The position numbers and the translations under genes are program-made. Positions 1 through 5,351 of a stretch of DNA of 5,808 bases are shown one piece after another; the stretch's first letter is position 1; every line of letters begins with the position of its first letter. The notes below the pieces were generated by a model. It did not search any database and was not told the DNA's origin. It saw nothing but the letters and a program-made list of their open reading frames with translations. Location: the NCBI GenBank assembly GCA_020851015.1, contig JADZDN010000391.1:1-5808 (forward strand), written 5' to 3'. This DNA comes from Alphaproteobacteria bacterium. GTDB lineage: Bacteria; Pseudomonadota; Alphaproteobacteria; JAEULC01.

Positions 1-793
1 CAGCCTGTTCCGCCGCCACTCGCGCATGGCGACGGCGGTCGTCCACCGGCGCTTCGGCCTGTGGCGCACCGCACTGGAGCATGCGGGCCTTGCCGACCGC
101 TACAGCGGCTGTCCGATCACCGACAAGTTGCGCCGGCGGCCGTCGGCCGGCATGTCGGATGGCGCCTTGCTCGACGAGCTGCGCGCGATCGCCGCCGCCC
201 ATGGCGGCGACACCGTGACGGCCAAGCAGGTAGCGTCGAGCCCGCGCGTATCGCTGCCGGTCTACTACGGCCGCTTCGGCAGCTTCGCCAAGGCAGTCGC
301 CGCGGCAGGCCTGCGCCAGGCAAAGTGCGCGCGGCGCTACAGCGACGCGTTGTGCTTCGCCAACCTCGAGGCCCTGGCCATGTACTACGGCCGCCTGCCC
401 CGCAGCGGCGAGCTCGACAAGCCCCCCTCGACCGTCAGCATGCAGGCTTACCGCCTGCGCTTCGGCAGCGTCCGTCGCGCGCTGGCGCTGTTCGCGCTGC
501 GCGCCAACGCGGCGGGCGCCGATCCGCCGCTCGCGCCGCCGGACCCGGCGGTCGCCGCCCTGCTGCGAAAGGAACAACGCCGCGACGTGCGCGGCTCGTT
601 GCGCTTCCAGGTGTTCCAGCGCGACCGTTTCCGCTGCCAGGCCTGCGGCGACAGCCCCGCGACGGATCTGGCGTGCAAGCTGCAGGTCGACCACATCGAG
701 CCGTATTCGAAAGGCGGCAAGACGACGCTCGACAACCTGCGCACGCTATGCGCCGCGTGCAATTGGAGCCGGGGAAACCGGACGGGGACCTAG
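1..793 (+). CDS. HNH endonuclease with homing-endonuclease-associated repeats (5' partial)
   Basis: A probable DNA-cleaving HNH nuclease. The frame (first full codon at base 2) is open at the left edge and stops with TAG at 791-793. Numbering residues from the ATG at 26, the C-terminal HNH domain spans about 190-252. It has the zinc-knuckle pair CQAC (C204, C207) and CAAC (C242, C245), the catalytic VDHI (H223), the DN of TLDNL (N237), and N246 in place of the last His, an HNN variant. The N-terminal half carries three copies of a repeat ending RFGxxxxAL, with RFG near 9, 83 and 145, like the repeat found next to homing endonucleases. The ATG at 26 is probably not the start: it falls inside the first repeat, has no Shine-Dalgarno before it, and the in-frame residues upstream (SLFRRHSR) continue the repeat. 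The gene therefore begins outside the window. Its DNA target and biological role are not visible here; no intron or intein is seen around it. Confidence 0.85.
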   Translation, partial: SLFRRHSRMATAVVHRRFGLWRTALEHAGLADRYSGCPITDKLRRRPSAGMSDGALLDELRAIAAAHGGDTVTAKQVASSPRVSLPVYYGRFGSFAKAVAAAGLRQAKCARRYSDALCFANLEALAMYYGRLPRSGELDKPPSTVSMQAYRLRFGSVRRALALFALRANAAGADPPLAPPDPAVAALLRKEQRRDVRGSLRFQVFQRDRFRCQACGDSPATDLACKLQVDHIEPYSKGGKTTLDNLRTLCAACNWSRGNRTGT

Positions 794-799
794 CGCCGC

Positions 800-2041
800 C
801 TAGTTCCTTGTCGCGCCGGGCTCCAGCGGCCGGTCGAGGGCGGCGCCGTCCTTGGCCACGATGCGGCCGCGGTGGAACACCAGCGCGCGCGGCGGGTGGG
901 CCGAGAGCGCCTCGGGCACGCAGCGCGACGGCATGGTGAAGAAATTCGCCGGCGCGCCCGGCTTGAGCCCGTAGTCGGCGATGTGCATTGCGCGCGCCGC
1001 CGCGTCGGTCACCAGGTCGTAGGCGATCATCACCTGGTCGTCGCGGCGGAAGTCGGCACGCCAGCCGATCAGCGCGGCGCGCGCCAATACGTCGCCGGTG
1101 CCATAGGGCGACCAGGTGTCGCGGATGTCGTCGTTGCCGGCGAAGACGGTGACGCCGGCCTCGCGCAGCATCGCGATCGGCGGCAGCGCCCAGCCGGCCG
1201 CGCCGTGCGTGACCAGCATCACGCCCGCCTCGGCCATCAGCTCCGCGGCGGCCTTGGCCTTCGATTCCGCCACGTCGCCCAGGCAGAAGCCGTGGCTGAT
1301 CGTGACCCTGCCGCCGAGCCCCGCGGCCTTCGTGCGCGCGCAAATCTCCTGCACGTTGAACAGCCCCATGTCGCCCGGTTCGTGCAGATGGATGTCCAGC
1401 CCCACGCCGCGGCGTTCGGCGATCGCGAAGATGCCGTCGAGCTGGCCCTTGGGATCGCGGTCGATCTCCAGCGGGTCGATGCCGCCGACAAGATCGGCCC
1501 CTTCGCGCACCGCCGCGTCCAGAAGCTCCAGCGTGCCCGGCCGGCGCATCACGCCGGACTGCGGAAAGGCGACGATCTGCACCGTGGCGTAGTCGGACGC
1601 GGCCGCGCGCGCCGCCAGCACGCCCTCGAGCTTCGAAAGCCGGCCCTCGAGGTCGATGTCGACATGGGTGCGCAGATGCGCCGAGCCGTGCGCGGCGCAG
1701 AGCTTGATCAGGTTCGACGCGCGCTCGGCGGTCGCGAGCGGCAGGTTCGGCAGGATCTTCTTGTCGGTCTCGATCCGGCTCATCCGCGTCGGCCCGGCCG
1801 CGTGGCCCATCCAGGGCAGGCCCAGCAGCGTCTTGTCGAGATGCAGATGCCCGTCGCACAGGCCCGGCAGCACCAGCGCGCCGCCAAGATCGGTGGCATC
1901 GCCACCCGCCGCACCGCCACCGGCGGCAACCGTCCCTTGAGCGTCCGTGATCGCGGCGATCTTCCCGTCTGCCAGCGCGATGTCCGCGCGCCGCCCGTTG
2001 GGCAGAAGCGCGTTGGTGAGCAGCGCATCAGGTCGCGTCAT
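800..2041 (-). CDS. CodA-like amidohydrolase (cytosine deaminase family)
   Basis: A 413-residue metal-dependent amidohydrolase, probably cytoplasmic, that hydrolytically deaminates or opens a nucleobase-like ring. The metal and catalytic ligands of the cytosine deaminase branch are all present: HLH (H65, H67) in LCDGHLHLDK, H218 and E221 in DIHLHEPGD, H250 in SHGFCLG, and D304 in GNDDIRDTWSPYG. The H-to-E (+3) and H-to-H (+32) spacings equal those of E. coli CodA (H214, E217, H246). The small N-terminal beta domain (1-60) and the C-terminal return of that domain (from about 358, LKPGAPANFF) are normal. A Gly/Ala-rich insert occupies 37-50. The start at 2041 is chosen because GGAGG lies 7 bases upstream; an in-frame ATG 13 codons earlier has no such site. 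The gene lies 91 bases downstream of the glycosylase gene on the same strand. Substrate is unproven: cytosine is one candidate, but isoguanine or other N-heterocycles fit the same family. Confidence 0.88.
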   Translation of the reverse strand: MTRPDALLTNALLPNGRRADIALADGKIAAITDAQGTVAAGGGAAGGDATDLGGALVLPGLCDGHLHLDKTLLGLPWMGHAAGPTRMSRIETDKKILPNLPLATAERASNLIKLCAAHGSAHLRTHVDIDLEGRLSKLEGVLAARAAASDYATVQIVAFPQSGVMRRPGTLELLDAAVREGADLVGGIDPLEIDRDPKGQLDGIFAIAERRGVGLDIHLHEPGDMGLFNVQEICARTKAAGLGGRVTISHGFCLGDVAESKAKAAAELMAEAGVMLVTHGAAGWALPPIAMLREAGVTVFAGNDDIRDTWSPYGTGDVLARAALIGWRADFRRDDQVMIAYDLVTDAAARAMHIADYGLKPGAPANFFTMPSRCVPEALSAHPPRALVFHRGRIVAKDGAALDRPLEPGATRN

Positions 2042-2048
2042 GGACAGG

Positions 2049-2053
2049 CCTCC
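2049..2053 (-). promoter_or_regulatory. Ribosome binding site of the amidohydrolase gene
   Basis: GGAGG, within a longer run of six G followed by AGG on the minus strand, lies 7 bases before the ATG at 2041. It decides the start in favour of MTRPDALL over the in-frame ATG at 2080. Confidence 0.75.
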
Positions 2054-2078
2054 CCCCGGCGGCAAGCGATGGCGCTTC

Positions 2079-2108
2079 ATATGACCGCAGCCGACGGCGG
2101 CTTGGCAA
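2079..2108 (-). promoter_or_regulatory. Candidate promoter of the amidohydrolase gene
   Basis: On the minus strand TTGCCA (2108-2103, one mismatch to TTGACA) is followed after 18 bases by TCATAT (2084-2079), a weak -10 match. The spacer contains a small inverted repeat, AGCCG/CGGCT with a four-base loop (2089-2102), which could be an operator or chance in GC-rich DNA. If real, it would let the amidohydrolase be transcribed separately from the upstream glycosylase. This is inference from consensus only. Confidence 0.3.
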
Positions 2109-2132
2109 ATCCGGGGCGACGCGGCGGGAAGA

Positions 2133-2750
2133 TCAGCGCGGCTTGAGCGGCACGACCCCCTCCATCGCCGCGCGCCATTCCGCGATCTTCTGCGCGAGCG
2201 GCGTGGCGGCGTGGGCGGGGCTGGTGGAGGGCAGGCGGCGATAGGCGAGATGTGCGGGCAGAAGCGCGCGGTCGACCAGGCGGTGGAAACACTGCTCGGC
2301 CTTGGCGCCGTTGAACAGCACGCGCTCGATCCTGGGATGCTCTTCGAAGAACGCGGCGAACTTGTTGACCTTGGCCGACTTCGAGCGGATCGCCGAGTCG
2401 AGGCTGCCGGGCCTGACGCATTCCGCCAGCACGTCCCACAGCGCGATGCCCGCGCGGTCGAGGGCCGCCAGGCGCTCGGCATAGGGCAGGTCGGGGCCGG
2501 CGCCGACGAGATCGCCCATGATCCGCCAGAAGGCGTTGCGGGGATGCGCGTAGTACTGGCCCGCCCGCAGCGAGGCCAGGCCAGGCATCGAGCCCAGGAT
2601 CAGCACGCGCGCCTGCCGGTCGGCCTGGGGCGCGAAGCAGCGGGACGCGGCGGTCGTCGCTGCGCCGCCACGCTTCGCGCCGCGCGCGCGGATGGGGAGT
2701 GTGGGCACCGGCGGTTCAGCCCCTTCGTGTCTTCGTGCCTTCGTGGTCAT
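2133..2750 (-). CDS. DNA-deoxyinosine (hypoxanthine) glycosylase, uracil-DNA glycosylase superfamily family 6 type
   Basis: A base-excision repair enzyme expected to remove hypoxanthine (deaminated adenine) from DNA. From the ATG at 2750 it is 205 residues. Motifs typical of the family appear in order: VLILGSMPG then SL (49-61) as motif 1, QYYAHPRNAFW (65-75) with the conserved PRN, IALWDVL (102-108), RVLFNGAKA (143-151), and LPSTSPAHA (173-181) in the position of motif 2. GSMPG rather than the GINPG of Mug/TDG argues for the family-6 branch over Mug. The start is doubtful: the ATG has no ribosome site and its first codons (MTTKARRHEG) are read from an intergenic palindromic repeat. A GTG at 2708 (about 191 residues), 11 bases after AAGGGG, is an alternative, and the conserved fold begins only near residue 38 (CFAP). 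The gene follows the AsmA gene and precedes the amidohydrolase on the same strand. Function is from family motifs; activity on uracil cannot be excluded. Confidence 0.85.
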   Translation of the reverse strand: MTTKARRHEGAEPPVPTLPIRARGAKRGGAATTAASRCFAPQADRQARVLILGSMPGLASLRAGQYYAHPRNAFWRIMGDLVGAGPDLPYAERLAALDRAGIALWDVLAECVRPGSLDSAIRSKSAKVNKFAAFFEEHPRIERVLFNGAKAEQCFHRLVDRALLPAHLAYRRLPSTSPAHAATPLAQKIAEWRAAMEGVVPLKPR

Positions 2751-2783
2751 GTCTTGAACCACGAAGGCACGAAGGTCACGAAG
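2723..2783. repeat. Palindromic intergenic repeat of ACGAAGG-type heptads
   Basis: The left arm 2723-2747 (cttcgtgt cttcgtg ccttcgtggt) is almost perfectly the reverse complement of the right arm 2758-2783 (accacgaagg cacgaagg tcacgaag). The match is 25 bases with one inserted base and a changed base beside it, around a 10-base loop at 2748-2757. Each arm is made of 7-base units ACGAAGR. Transcribed RNA from either strand would form a long hairpin. It begins 17 bases after the stop of the AsmA gene and reaches into the apparent start of the glycosylase gene. No T-run follows the stem on the minus strand, so it is not a canonical intrinsic terminator, though it could attenuate transcription or protect the upstream mRNA end. 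Similar heptad repeats recur between genes in many high-GC bacterial genomes (general knowledge, not searched here). Confidence 0.85.
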
Positions 2784-2799
2784 AGGAAGGGCCGCGAAC

Positions 2800-4998
2800 C
2801 TAGTTGGTCTTCGGGATGCCCGGGATCTGCTGCAGCAACCCGCCGCCCGGCGCGGCCGGAGCCGCCGGCTTTGCCGCGCCGCCCGTCGCCGGGGCGGCCG
2901 CCGGGGCCGCGCCCCCACCCATGCCCGGGATCGCGATGCCGCCGGGCAAGCCACCCGCGGCCGGGGCCGCACCGCCGGCCGGGGCTGCGCCCCCGCCGAC
3001 GCCCGGGATCGACAGGCCGCCCGCTGCGCCGCCGATGCCGGGCAGGCCCGCGCCGCCGACGCCCGGCAGGCCGCCGCCCAGGCCGCCGAGGCCCTTCAGC
3101 AGCTTGGTCGGATCGCCCATGAACATCGCCGTCAGGTCGGGCGCGCAATTCGGCGCCGACCACGGACCCTTGCAGGTCACCGGCACGCCGACGCCGCCGG
3201 CCTGCTGGCCGCCCTGGCCCTGGGCCGAGGCCACCGCCGCGATGTTGATCTTGTAGTCCATCGTCTTGGGCGGCATCGACACGGTGCCCTCGCCGGTCAC
3301 CCGCACGAAGGGCGATTTCAGCATCAGGTCCTTGTTGGTGATGACGCCGTTGGCGATGGTATAGGTGCCGCCCAGCTCGGCGAAGTCGGTCTTCTCGGAC
3401 GCGCCGCCGCCGCCGAACAGGTTCTTCAGCCCGCCCAGCATCTTCGACGGGTCGAAGGTGATGCCGCCCTTGCCCACCTCCTCGAGCTGGCGCGCGACGC
3501 CGGCCAGGTCGATGCCCTTGATCGCGCCGTCGGTGAACTTCATCGAGCCCTGGCCGTTCAGGGCCGACACGATCTGCTTCTGGCTGTTGCCGCGCGCCGT
3601 CGCGTTGAGCTCGCTGGCCAGCGTGCCGGACAGCGTGTCCATGTCGTTGGCGTCTTTCAAGTACGCGTTGGCGTCGACTCCGGCGAGCTTCTGGTGGATT
3701 TCGAAGGCCGAGGGGCTCTGCGCGGCGTTGGCGACCACGGTCAGCTCGGCCCCGCCCTTGTAGAGGCCGGGCTGGGGCACGGCGGCGGCGATCGTCGCCT
3801 TCGAGTCCTTGACCGTCACGTTCAGCGTCGCCTTGCCGGTCTTGATCTTGCGCACGAGGATCTCGCCCGCGCTCAAGGCCAGCTCGGCGTCGAAGGTCTT
3901 CAGGGCCGACAGGTCGATCGGGTCGTCGGACCAGTCGGCCTGGCCGGGCGCCCCGCCGGCGGCGGGCTTGGCCGGCTGCTCGGGCCCGAGATAGGGGTTG
4001 AGGTCGAGCTTGGCGACGTCGAGCCGGCCCTTGATGGCGGGCTTGGCGCCGTGCGTGTCGACCGAGAGCGCGCCGGTGGCGTCGATCGCGTCGACCGCGA
4101 TCTTGGCGTCGGAGAAGTCGAGCTTCTTGTCCGCCATCGCGAGCTTGCCGCTCAGGGAGAACTTGCCCATCGTGTTCGGCTTGACGTCGGCCAAGGGCTT
4201 GCCGGCCCAGGCGGCCAGGTCCTTGATCGACGGCGTGGCGACATTGACCGTGCCGTTGGCCGCCACGGTCTGCTTCATCGTCACGTCGCCGTTGAAGTCG
4301 ACCGTCAGGTGCTTGGTCGCGAGCTTCTTGGTGACGGTGGTCTTCTCGCCGTTCAGCAGGCCCGACAGCTTGCCGGTGTTGAGGGTGAGCTCGACCTTCT
4401 CCTTGTTCCAGATAGCCGAGCCGGTGACCGCCAGCGGGCTGTCCATCGACGGCAGCGAGACCTTGGCGTCGACATCGTCGAGCAGGTATTTCTCGTTGGT
4501 CTGCAGGTTGGCATAGCTGAGCTTGCCGTTGACCAGGCGCACGTCGCCGAGCTTGATCGCGCCGATCTGCCCGCCGCCGCCGCCCGCCGCCGGCTTCGAG
4601 GCGGGCTGCGCGCCGCCCAGCGCCCAGTTGGGCTTGCCGGCCTTGTCGACCTCGAGATTGATCACCGGCTCGTTCAGCACGAACGAGTCCACTTCCAGGT
4701 TCTTGGACAGCAGCGGCATCAGCTTCACGCTGACCACCAGGCTCTTCAGGCTGGCCATGTCCTTGGCCTGGCCGCCCGGCGCGTTGGCCAGGTGCACGTC
4801 GGTCGTCTCGAGCCCGATATTGGGCCACAGCGTCAGCTTGATCGGCCCGTTCAGCTTCAGGTCGCGCCCCAGCGCCTCCTTGGCCTTGGCCTCGATCTGG
4901 GGCTTGAACTGGTTGGCATCGAAAATGAAGGGCAGCGCGACGACGCCGCCCACGATGATGATCAGGACGACGACGACGCCGATCAGAAGCTTCTTCAT
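2800..4998 (-). CDS. AsmA family protein, inner-membrane anchored
   Basis: A 732-residue protein of the AsmA family, whose members are tied to outer-membrane biogenesis and, more recently, to lipid transfer between the membranes. Residues 4-24 (IGVVVVLIIIVGGVVALPFIF lies within them) form one N-terminal transmembrane anchor after KK, leaving the rest periplasmic. The conserved N-terminal AsmA segment follows (NQFKPQIEAKAKEALGRDL, then NGPIKLTLWPNIGLE, 29-64). The C-terminal AsmA core is seen at about 460-630: LNGQGSMKFTDGAIKGIDLA (480-499), GGTYTIANGVITNKDL (543-558), VTGEGTVSM (567-575) and GVPVTCKGPWSAPNCAPDL (603-621). The only two cysteines are C609 and C618. From about 635 to the end the chain is Gly/Ala/Pro-rich with repeated PGxGG units. 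The start at 4998 is set by GGAGGG 5 bases upstream; an in-frame ATG 17 codons earlier would place this site inside the gene and spoil the anchor. It is transcribed divergently from the mlaC-like gene. Exact cargo is unknown. Confidence 0.9.
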   Translation of the reverse strand: MKKLLIGVVVVLIIIVGGVVALPFIFDANQFKPQIEAKAKEALGRDLKLNGPIKLTLWPNIGLETTDVHLANAPGGQAKDMASLKSLVVSVKLMPLLSKNLEVDSFVLNEPVINLEVDKAGKPNWALGGAQPASKPAAGGGGGQIGAIKLGDVRLVNGKLSYANLQTNEKYLLDDVDAKVSLPSMDSPLAVTGSAIWNKEKVELTLNTGKLSGLLNGEKTTVTKKLATKHLTVDFNGDVTMKQTVAANGTVNVATPSIKDLAAWAGKPLADVKPNTMGKFSLSGKLAMADKKLDFSDAKIAVDAIDATGALSVDTHGAKPAIKGRLDVAKLDLNPYLGPEQPAKPAAGGAPGQADWSDDPIDLSALKTFDAELALSAGEILVRKIKTGKATLNVTVKDSKATIAAAVPQPGLYKGGAELTVVANAAQSPSAFEIHQKLAGVDANAYLKDANDMDTLSGTLASELNATARGNSQKQIVSALNGQGSMKFTDGAIKGIDLAGVARQLEEVGKGGITFDPSKMLGGLKNLFGGGGASEKTDFAELGGTYTIANGVITNKDLMLKSPFVRVTGEGTVSMPPKTMDYKINIAAVASAQGQGGQQAGGVGVPVTCKGPWSAPNCAPDLTAMFMGDPTKLLKGLGGLGGGLPGVGGAGLPGIGGAAGGLSIPGVGGGAAPAGGAAPAAGGLPGGIAIPGMGGGAAPAAAPATGGAAKPAAPAAPGGGLLQQIPGIPKTN

Positions 4999-5003
4999 GA
5001 AAT

Positions 5004-5009
5004 CCCTCC
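5004..5009 (-). promoter_or_regulatory. Ribosome binding site of the AsmA-family gene
   Basis: GGAGGG on the minus strand lies 5 bases before the ATG at 4998. It supports MKKLLIGVVV as the true N-terminus. Confidence 0.8.
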
Positions 5010-5079
5010 ACCCTCTGGGGAAGCCGACGTGGCCGTCCCCTGGCCGCACGCGGGCCCCTGCCGCCCCCTTGGACGCGGC

Positions 5080-5085
5080 TATACT
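5080..5085 (+). promoter_or_regulatory. Candidate -10 element (TATACT)
   Basis: TATACT stands out in an otherwise GC-rich stretch and is one mismatch from TATAAT. The expected -35 position holds no TTGACA-like sequence; a TTGGAC lies only five bases upstream, too close. If used, the transcript would have a leader of about 260 bases before the mlaC-like start. The reverse strand reads AGTATA, so it might instead serve the AsmA gene. Confidence 0.25.
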
Positions 5086-5231
5086 ACAACGGCCGGCGGC
5101 CGATTTCCTTCCCCTCCACCAGTACAGGTGCCATGCGAATCATCGCTCCGCCGCCGGCCCAGGTCGCGCGCAAGCGGTAGGGGGCGCGGGCGGCGGATTC
5201 ACCAGAAGTTGCATGGTTCTGGCCGCATGCG

Positions 5232-5249
5232 CGGCTTGACCGGCTTGAC
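5232..5249 (+). repeat. Tandem 9-bp repeat CGGCTTGAC x2
   Basis: Two directly adjacent copies of CGGCTTGAC are followed by CCGGC. Each copy contains TTGAC, as in a -35 box, but no clear -10 lies 16-18 bases further on. It could be a regulator half-site pair or chance. Confidence 0.4.
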
Positions 5250-5300
5250 CCGGCGCCCGCGGTCGGACACCGTGCGGCCATATTTGCTTGCTACGGGGTG

Positions 5301-5332
5301 GCGCGCCGGCGGAGGGGTTCCCGCCGGCACGC
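5301..5332 (+). other. GC-rich hairpin in the leader of the mlaC-like gene
   Basis: GCCGGCGG (5305-5312) and CCGCCGGC (5321-5328) form a perfect 8-bp stem with an 8-base loop (AGGGGTTC). One mismatch further out, three more pairs extend it to 5301-5332. The hairpin ends 19 bases before the ATG at 5352. It encloses the strongest purine-rich GGAGGGG stretch of the leader (5311-5317). No T-run follows directly, so it is not a standard terminator. A structural effect on translation or mRNA stability is only a possibility. Confidence 0.5.
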
Positions 5333-5351
5333 GAGGCAAGACGGGTTTTCG

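Larger units (their letters stand above)
4999..5351. promoter_or_regulatory. Divergent intergenic region between AsmA and mlaC-like genes
   Basis: These 353 bases separate two start codons facing away from each other, so both promoters should lie here. I see no convincing gene in it. Items visible: a TATACT on the plus strand at 5080-5085 that could be a -10 element, with no good -35 at 16-18 bases; a near-palindrome of CGGCCGGCGGCCG type around 5089-5102; a possible 15-codon reading frame 5133-5180; a tandem CGGCTTGAC repeat at 5232-5249; and a GC hairpin at 5301-5332. Promoter placement for either gene remains uncertain. Confidence 0.6.

Noticed and set aside
61..939. Plus-strand 292-codon frame inside the HNH gene
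   Set aside because: Shifted frame of the HNH gene; Arg/Ala/Pro-rich, no domains, and the HNH zinc and catalytic residues are in the other frame.
435..1859. Minus-strand 474-codon frame overlapping both the HNH nuclease and the amidohydrolase
   Set aside because: It is a shifted frame of the amidohydrolase that continues antisense into the HNH domain, with highly biased Arg/Ala composition.
872..2146. Plus-strand 424-codon frame antisense to the amidohydrolase
   Set aside because: It mirrors a gene with a full set of catalytic motifs; its own product is an Arg/Ala-rich mirror sequence without recognisable domains.
2042..2482. Upstream extension of the amidohydrolase frame to an ATG at 2482
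   Set aside because: The extension runs through the glycosylase gene in another frame and lacks amidohydrolase similarity; the start at 2041 has a strong ribosome site.
2723..2783. CRISPR array from the repeated heptads
   Set aside because: Units are 7 bases, contiguous and arranged as a palindrome, with no spacers.
2747..5011. Minus-strand 754-codon frame alongside the AsmA gene
   Set aside because: Shifted frame of the AsmA gene; Arg/Gly/Gln/Asp-rich without the transmembrane anchor or AsmA motifs.
4999..5049. Earlier in-frame ATG for the AsmA gene (MRPGDGHVGF)
   Set aside because: It would put the GGAGGG ribosome site inside the gene and a charged, Gly-rich stretch before the membrane anchor.
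5298..5351. In-frame GTG at 5298 as an earlier mlaC start
   Set aside because: It would add an Arg-rich stretch ahead of a normal export signal and would start inside the hairpin region.
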